Source: Anaerolineae bacterium
GTDB taxonomy: Bacteria > Chloroflexota > Anaerolineae > Aggregatilineales > Phototrophicaceae
Direction: 5' to 3'
DNA length: 64,000 nt
Assembly (NCBI GenBank): GCA_022822545.1
Contig: JAJEBE010000054.1
Location: forward strand, 62,001-126,000
Position 1 is the first letter of the stretch, and each line of letters opens with the position of its first letter. A model generated the notes under the pieces. It was not told the origin of the DNA, made no database searches, and saw nothing but the letters and a program-made list of their open reading frames with translations. This document shows, piece by piece, positions 59,498-64,000 of the stretch. A program made the position numbers and the translations under genes.

Positions 59498-60901
59498 GTG
59501 ATTGTCGAGAGCGTTTTGCGGTCAATCGGGCAGACAAGCGCCTTAGCGGAAGCGGCGACGCTTATCGTCGCGGTCTCAGGCGGCTGCGATTCTGTCGCGA
59601 TGCTTCATATCTTGCGCGCTTTGCGCACGCGGCTGGATCTGGCTTTGCATGTCGCGTCCCTCGATCATGGCATCCGCGGCGAAGCGGGTCAAGACGATGT
59701 CAACTTCGTCCGCGGCTTGGCCGAGCGCTGGCAGTTGCCATGCACAACTGCGCGCGTCAACGTGCCCGCGCTGGCGCGAGAGTGGGACGTCGGCCTGGAG
59801 GCGGCGGCGCGGCGCGCACGCTACGATTTCCTCGCGACTGTGGCGCAAGAAGAAAACAGCAACTGTGTCGCTGTCGGACATCATGCGCGCGACCAGGCCG
59901 AAACCATCCTCATGCGCATCGCCCGCGGCAGCGGTACGCGCGGCCTCGGCGGAATGCGCGTCGTATCGCCCATGCCCTTTCATCCCTCGATCACGCTCTT
60001 CCGTCCCCTTCTGTCGCTCTCGCGCGAGCAACTTGAGGCATACTGCGCAGGGCAGGACCTTTCCTACCGGCACGATGAAACCAATGAAGATACCGCTTTC
60101 AGTCGTAATTATCTGCGCCATGAGGTGCTCGCAAAGCTGACTCGCCTCAATCCCGACCTCCTCGGCGCTTTTGGCCGCCTTGCCGATTCAGCGGCGGTCG
60201 ATGAAGATTTCTTCGCCGAAGTGATCAACACAGAAGTGCTGCCCTCTGTCCATAAGACCGATGGCGCTTGGCGAATGAATAGACAAGACTTTGACATGCT
60301 GCACCCGGCGCTGCAACGGCGCTTGCTGCGCGAGGCCTTTCGCCGCCTTGCCGGTGAAGCCGATGGCTTGTCACACAAACTGACGCTTGATCTCCTGGCC
60401 TGGGCGCAGGAAGCTCGCGTCGGCGCAGCGCGCGACTTCGGCGCTTCTGTAGAGTTGTATATCGATTATGCCGATCTGTGGGTCCGGCGTAAAGGCAGTC
60501 ACTTGGCAATCGCAAGCTATCGTTTGATCCCGCGCGATACCGACCTGAGAATTACGCCAACGACGCCTTTTGCGCGGCACGGACTGAATATTTCAATCGT
60601 TTGCGCGGCGGAAAAGCCTCGCGCAGCCCTTGCGCTTGCATTGAAGGAGGGTTGCGAAGTTCGGCTGCGTACGCGGCGTACGGGCGACCGCTTCAAACCT
60701 AAAGGCATGGGCGGCCGATCCCGAAAGCTCAAGGACTGGATGATTGACCGCAAGATTCCGCGCTACTTGCGCGATCGCGTGCCGCTTGTCACTGTCGATG
60801 GGGATATCATCGCCATCTGCTTGAAGCAGACCTGGCACATGTCTGAACCGGATCCATCAATCTCTCGCGAAGATTCCTCGCGCGTACTAACCCTCTTGTA
60901 G
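59498..60901 (+). CDS. tilS: tRNA(Ile)-lysidine synthetase
   Basis: The 467-residue protein modifies C34 of tRNA-Ile(CAU) to lysidine, so that it reads AUA. It has the P-loop SGGxDS (VAVSGGCDSVAML), the second conserved motif SLDHGIRGEA and VGHHARDQAETILMRI, and the C-terminal tRNA-binding domain (VRLRTRRTGDRFKPKGM). Start is GTG 59498 after AAGG. It is divergent from mreB and followed by a regulator gene. All catalytic residues are visible. Confidence 0.95.
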   Translation: MIVESVLRSIGQTSALAEAATLIVAVSGGCDSVAMLHILRALRTRLDLALHVASLDHGIRGEAGQDDVNFVRGLAERWQLPCTTARVNVPALAREWDVGLEAAARRARYDFLATVAQEENSNCVAVGHHARDQAETILMRIARGSGTRGLGGMRVVSPMPFHPSITLFRPLLSLSREQLEAYCAGQDLSYRHDETNEDTAFSRNYLRHEVLAKLTRLNPDLLGAFGRLADSAAVDEDFFAEVINTEVLPSVHKTDGAWRMNRQDFDMLHPALQRRLLREAFRRLAGEADGLSHKLTLDLLAWAQEARVGAARDFGASVELYIDYADLWVRRKGSHLAIASYRLIPRDTDLRITPTTPFARHGLNISIVCAAEKPRAALALALKEGCEVRLRTRRTGDRFKPKGMGGRSRKLKDWMIDRKIPRYLRDRVPLVTVDGDIIAICLKQTWHMSEPDPSISREDSSRVLTLL

Positions 60902-60925
60902 GTACCGAATTAGGCGCAATATGCT

Positions 60926-60956
60926 TTGGCGCGTCAGCAAGCGCCAATGCTATAAT
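60926..60956 (+). promoter_or_regulatory. Promoter and palindrome of the response-regulator gene
   Basis: TGCTATAAT (60948-60956) is a perfect extended -10. Directly upstream is TTGGCGC-N8-GCGCCAA (60926-60947), a perfect inverted repeat covering the -35 area, the same arms as the hairpin at 4525-4553. A bound protein there could repress or activate; autoregulation is possible. Confidence 0.6.
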
Positions 60957-60991
60957 GAGACTACATTCGCCTGTCCAACTCGGCGGTCCAT

Positions 60992-61837
60992 ATGTCTGAG
61001 AGACAGTTGATGCGACTATTGCTTGTCGACCACGATGGCGTCAATCGGTATACCGTTAGCAACGCCTTACAGCGCGTGGGCTACATGGTCGCGGAAGCGG
61101 TTAGCGGGGAAGCGGCCCTTGACCGTTTCGCCACGGGCGACTTTGACCTGATACTGTCGGAAATCGCCCTGCCGGGAATGAGCGGCATTGAACTCTTGCA
61201 AGCGGTCAAGAAACAATCGACCGATGCTATAGTCCTCCTTATGACCGATGAGATAACGGTGGACGATGCGATCCAGGCCCTGCGCTTCGGCGCGACCGAT
61301 CTGCTTGTCAAGCCATATTCCAGCGAAGATATTCGCGAAAGCGTCGAGCGTGGCATCGAAAACGCGCGTAGCTTGAGGCGCCGCCGCCGATTGCTTGATA
61401 CTATTGAGCGCAACGTTACGGAATTGGCGCGCGAAGTGTCGATCGCAACAGCAGACCATGGCGATGACGCTTTTGATGCTGGCGCGGCGCCAAGACGGGC
61501 AGGAACAGCCCGACGCGGCAGCGTCATCAGTCTGGGCCCCTTGGCAATCTTGCCTGGCAAGTACCAGATTGCCGCCGGCGACAATGCCGTCAGCCTGACA
61601 CCGACCGAATTCGATTTGCTCTTGTACCTCGCGGCCAATCGCAGCCGCGTCGCTACTTGCCACGAATTGGTGCGGGAAGTCCGCGGCTACCAAACCGATG
61701 AGATGGAAGCCCGCGAAGTTATCCGCCCCCACGTTAGCAACCTGCGCCGGAAACTGCGCGGCTTGGGCGAGATCGACCTCATCGTGAATGTCCGCGGCAT
61801 CGGCTATCGCTTGGGCGAGATTCCCAACGGCGACTGA
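60992..61837 (+). CDS. OmpR/PhoB-type response regulator with a non-canonical receiver
   Basis: The 281-residue protein has a CheY-like receiver (residues ~7-125), a linker and a winged-helix DNA-binding domain (SLTPTEFDLLLYLAANRS and IVNVRGIGYRLGE). The phospho-acceptor position in DLILSEIALPG is Glu57 rather than Asp, and one of the two metal-binding acidic residues is His14 (VDHD). The Thr and Lys of the switch (MTDE, LLVKPYS) are kept. It thus looks phosphorylation-independent. No histidine-kinase gene is adjacent. It probably regulates transcription in a ligand- or dimer-controlled way. Confidence 0.9.
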   Translation: MSERQLMRLLLVDHDGVNRYTVSNALQRVGYMVAEAVSGEAALDRFATGDFDLILSEIALPGMSGIELLQAVKKQSTDAIVLLMTDEITVDDAIQALRFGATDLLVKPYSSEDIRESVERGIENARSLRRRRRLLDTIERNVTELAREVSIATADHGDDAFDAGAAPRRAGTARRGSVISLGPLAILPGKYQIAAGDNAVSLTPTEFDLLLYLAANRSRVATCHELVREVRGYQTDEMEAREVIRPHVSNLRRKLRGLGEIDLIVNVRGIGYRLGEIPNGD

Positions 61838-61999
61838 TTCTCCTCTTTAATCCCCATCAAAGTTCTTGCCAAACGCGATTTGCGATGGCCGAACCGGTCT
61901 GATTTTTTATGTGAGAACGGTAGCCGATGTCGCTGCCGCCGAGCGGCTGTGATATGATTTGACGCTGTTCTGTTTCCTGTCTGCGACGCCGGAGTTCAC

Positions 62000-64000
62000 A
62001 TGCGCCTGCTTCTGCCCTTAGTCGTATTCTTGTTATCGTCGCTTGTGGCGGCGGCGCAAGACGAAATCTGCAATGAACCCGGCAGCCTGTCTCGCGAAAC
62101 ATACCTCAGCGCTGCCTCCGGGCGCGAAAGCAGATTCCACATTTATACGCCGCCCTGTTACGCCGCAAGCGCGGAGACTTACCCGTTGCTGACCCTTCTG
62201 CACGGCTCCAATGCCGACGATCAACAGTGGGCGCTACTCGGCTTTCTCCATTCGCTCGAAGCGGCGATAACAGACGGAGCCGCCACTCCGATGATCGTAT
62301 TGATGCCCTATGGCGGCGCCTCCGCCAACGACAATCAGTTTGGCGCGAACAGCTACGACAATACGCTCCTTGACCTGCTGACGCAGGTGTCTGCGCGTTA
62401 TCGCACCAACGGCGACCAAGCCATCGGCGGCATCTCACGCGGCGGCTTCTGGGCTTATCATCTCGGGTTGCGCTTCGCCGATATGTTTGTGGCGGTCGGC
62501 GGCCATAGTCCCTTCTTCGATGATGACCATGTGCCGGCAGAATATAATCCCTTGAACCTCGCGGAAACTTTGGAGCCAGACACGCATCTCAGGCTGTGGC
62601 TCGATCGCGGCACGCGGGACTACGCCGCTCCCGGCGTAGACAAACTGCATGTGACGCTCCGTGAGCGGGAAGTGCCACACCAATTCGTCGTCTACCGCGA
62701 CGGCGATCACAGCGGCGCGAGTTGGTCCCAAAATATAGGTGATTACATCGCCTTCTATTCGGACGCGTTTTCTCGGCTGCCCGGCCCGCGCGCTGCGGAA
62801 TCGCAAAGGCGGCAAGACGCGCTGGAGTTGTGGTTGCCGGTCGCCGGTTTCGGGTCGCTGCTGCTTTCCATTGATTCGTCTGACCTGGATTCGCTCCTCG
62901 CCGGCAACTACGATAGCCGGCTCATCCTCACTGATTCAGCAGCCGGGCGACTGGGTCAACACGGATTCGTCTTTCATGAAGGGACCCGCATTGTCCCATC
63001 CGACCGGCTTTTCTTCGAACTTTGGCGGGACAAGCAGAGTTTCACGCTATTGCCATTTGAAGAACTGCGCTTGCGTCTTCGTCCCCTCTGGCTCAATGAT
63101 AAACCCATCGTCGATCAACTCGAACGCTATCCGCTGGTCTTCGCGGGCGCCTTTTCCAACTTCAGCCGCGACAAACTGACGCGCATTACGCTTTCAGGCA
63201 CGACGGCGCTGGCGCGGCACACCTTACCCGCCATTGACGCAATCGGCGTAGAACAGGCGGCGAGCGGCATAAGCGAATATGTGCAATTGGCGGATTTCTT
63301 CCAGATCACCAACGAGGCCTCTATCGTTCCCGCCTGTCCCGACGCCGGCATAGGTTTGGCTGGCCGCGATTACAGCATGTGTATGAAACTTGAGCATGCG
63401 CGGCTATTCGATCTGTTAGACGTCGATATTGTCGACCTCACCGGCAACCACATTAACGATTTTCGATTTGAGCCGCTCATACAAACGCTCGATCAGTTTG
63501 AGCAACGGGGCATCGCCTTGGTTGGCGGCGGCGGCAGCCTTGAAGAAGCGCGCAAACCATTGATACTGGACCACAATGGATCGCGTATCGGTTGGCTGGC
63601 CTGTAATTGGATCGGGCCCGCATTTGCCATCGCCAGCGACGATCCCGACTCATCTTATGGAATCCGCCCGGGCGCCGCTTCTTGTGATCCAAACTGGTTG
63701 CATGAAGCGCTCGCTCTGCTGGCTGCCGAGGTAGATCTGGTATTGCTGACGGTGCAATATCGCGAGTATGAGACCTACGAACCCGAGCCGGGGCAGGTGA
63801 CTGACTTCAAGACCTTTGCCGAATGGGGCGCCGATGTTGTGATCGGCACCGCCGAACACAAACCGATGACCTTTGAATTCTATCCGACCCAGCGTGGCGA
63901 AACCGCCTTCATCCACTACGGCCTGGGCAACCTCTTCTTTGATCAACTCGGCTGGGGCAATCAGCGCTTTTTCCTCGATACCTTGTATATCTACGACGGC
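62000..64000 (+). CDS. Secreted esterase fused to a CapA-like domain, runs off the window
   Basis: At least 667 residues are visible; the stop lies beyond 64000. Residues 1-19 are a signal peptide (cut near VAAAQ). Residues ~25-260 form an esterase-D-type alpha/beta hydrolase, with nucleophile S146 in GISRGG and H237 in GDHSGA. From ~residue 380 on it resembles the CapA/PgsA metallophosphatase fold: TLSGTTALAR, LTGNHINDF, VVIGTAEHKPMTFEF and HYGLGNLFFDQ. Several CapA metal ligands are replaced (see findings). GGAG five bases upstream supports the ATG at 62000. Such a fusion is unfamiliar to me. Confidence 0.8.
   Translation, partial: MRLLLPLVVFLLSSLVAAAQDEICNEPGSLSRETYLSAASGRESRFHIYTPPCYAASAETYPLLTLLHGSNADDQQWALLGFLHSLEAAITDGAATPMIVLMPYGGASANDNQFGANSYDNTLLDLLTQVSARYRTNGDQAIGGISRGGFWAYHLGLRFADMFVAVGGHSPFFDDDHVPAEYNPLNLAETLEPDTHLRLWLDRGTRDYAAPGVDKLHVTLREREVPHQFVVYRDGDHSGASWSQNIGDYIAFYSDAFSRLPGPRAAESQRRQDALELWLPVAGFGSLLLSIDSSDLDSLLAGNYDSRLILTDSAAGRLGQHGFVFHEGTRIVPSDRLFFELWRDKQSFTLLPFEELRLRLRPLWLNDKPIVDQLERYPLVFAGAFSNFSRDKLTRITLSGTTALARHTLPAIDAIGVEQAASGISEYVQLADFFQITNEASIVPACPDAGIGLAGRDYSMCMKLEHARLFDLLDVDIVDLTGNHINDFRFEPLIQTLDQFEQRGIALVGGGGSLEEARKPLILDHNGSRIGWLACNWIGPAFAIASDDPDSSYGIRPGAASCDPNWLHEALALLAAEVDLVLLTVQYREYETYEPEPGQVTDFKTFAEWGADVVIGTAEHKPMTFEFYPTQRGETAFIHYGLGNLFFDQLGWGNQRFFLDTLYIYDG

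Noticed and set aside
1-64000. CRISPR arrays, insertion sequences, integrases, phage genes
   Set aside because: No regularly spaced repeats of CRISPR length, no cas genes, no transposase or integrase motif and no att-like duplication next to the tRNA were seen.

Overview
The window is one contiguous piece of a moderately GC-rich bacterial chromosome. It probably comes from a member of the Chloroflexota (Anaerolineae-like). This is inferred from the Pro/Thr-rich LysM lipoprotein, the density of sugar-type ABC transporters with Chloroflexota-style binding proteins, the complete Mre/PBP2/RodA plus MinCDE set, and the absence of any LPS or outer-membrane assembly gene. No 16S, transposase, integrase, phage gene or CRISPR array was seen.

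Layout. 1-3.5 kb: start of a branched-chain amino acid (Liv-type) ABC operon, cut by the window edge, whose LivH carries an unusual duplicated membrane extension. 3.5-5.0 kb: a gene-free stretch packed with short repeats, hairpins and a helically phased CCAA array. 5.0-14.5 kb: sugar catabolism (TIM-barrel isomerase, Gfo/Idh oxidoreductase, GH51 arabinofuranosidase, a three-gene sugar ABC operon, glycogen phosphorylase). 14.5-15.2 kb: a second gene-free stretch that shares a promoter/palindrome architecture and an A7-loop hairpin with the first. 15.2-30 kb: a catabolic island with a sulfatase, a DapA-type aldolase divergent from an enolase-superfamily dehydratase, two phytanoyl-CoA-type dioxygenases flanking a large FAD protein, an unrecognised 461-residue protein, a sulfatase remnant, a second sugar ABC operon, a LacI regulator and another TIM-barrel isomerase. 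30-40 kb: an SDR / amidase / lactate-permease-family / DegT operon, then a TPP enzyme, a class I/II aminotransferase, a TauE exporter and a methyltransferase. 40-48 kb: MFS transporter, B3/B4-domain protein, CrcB, UppP, LysM lipoprotein, ribosomal protein L19, two membrane proteins and tRNA-Gln(CUG). 48-59.3 kb (minus strand): gltX, rodA, minE, minD, minC, a membrane protein, pbp2, mreD, mreC, mreB, a joined cell-shape and division-site cluster. 59.5-64 kb: tilS, an OmpR-type regulator with a non-canonical receiver, and a large secreted esterase/CapA-like fusion running off the end.

How they work together. The 5-39 kb region reads as an oligotroph's kit for importing plant- or algal-type carbohydrates and modified sugar acids, removing decorations (arabinose, sulfate) and cutting the acids by dehydratase/aldolase steps. 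The substrates are not determinable from sequence alone. The 42-60 kb region is housekeeping: envelope synthesis, translation and tRNA modification. Start codons were chosen from Shine-Dalgarno spacing, which in several genes (gltX, the lactate-permease-family gene, the methyltransferase) points to TTG. Extended -10 promoters (TGnTAnnnT) recur in the intergenic regions.
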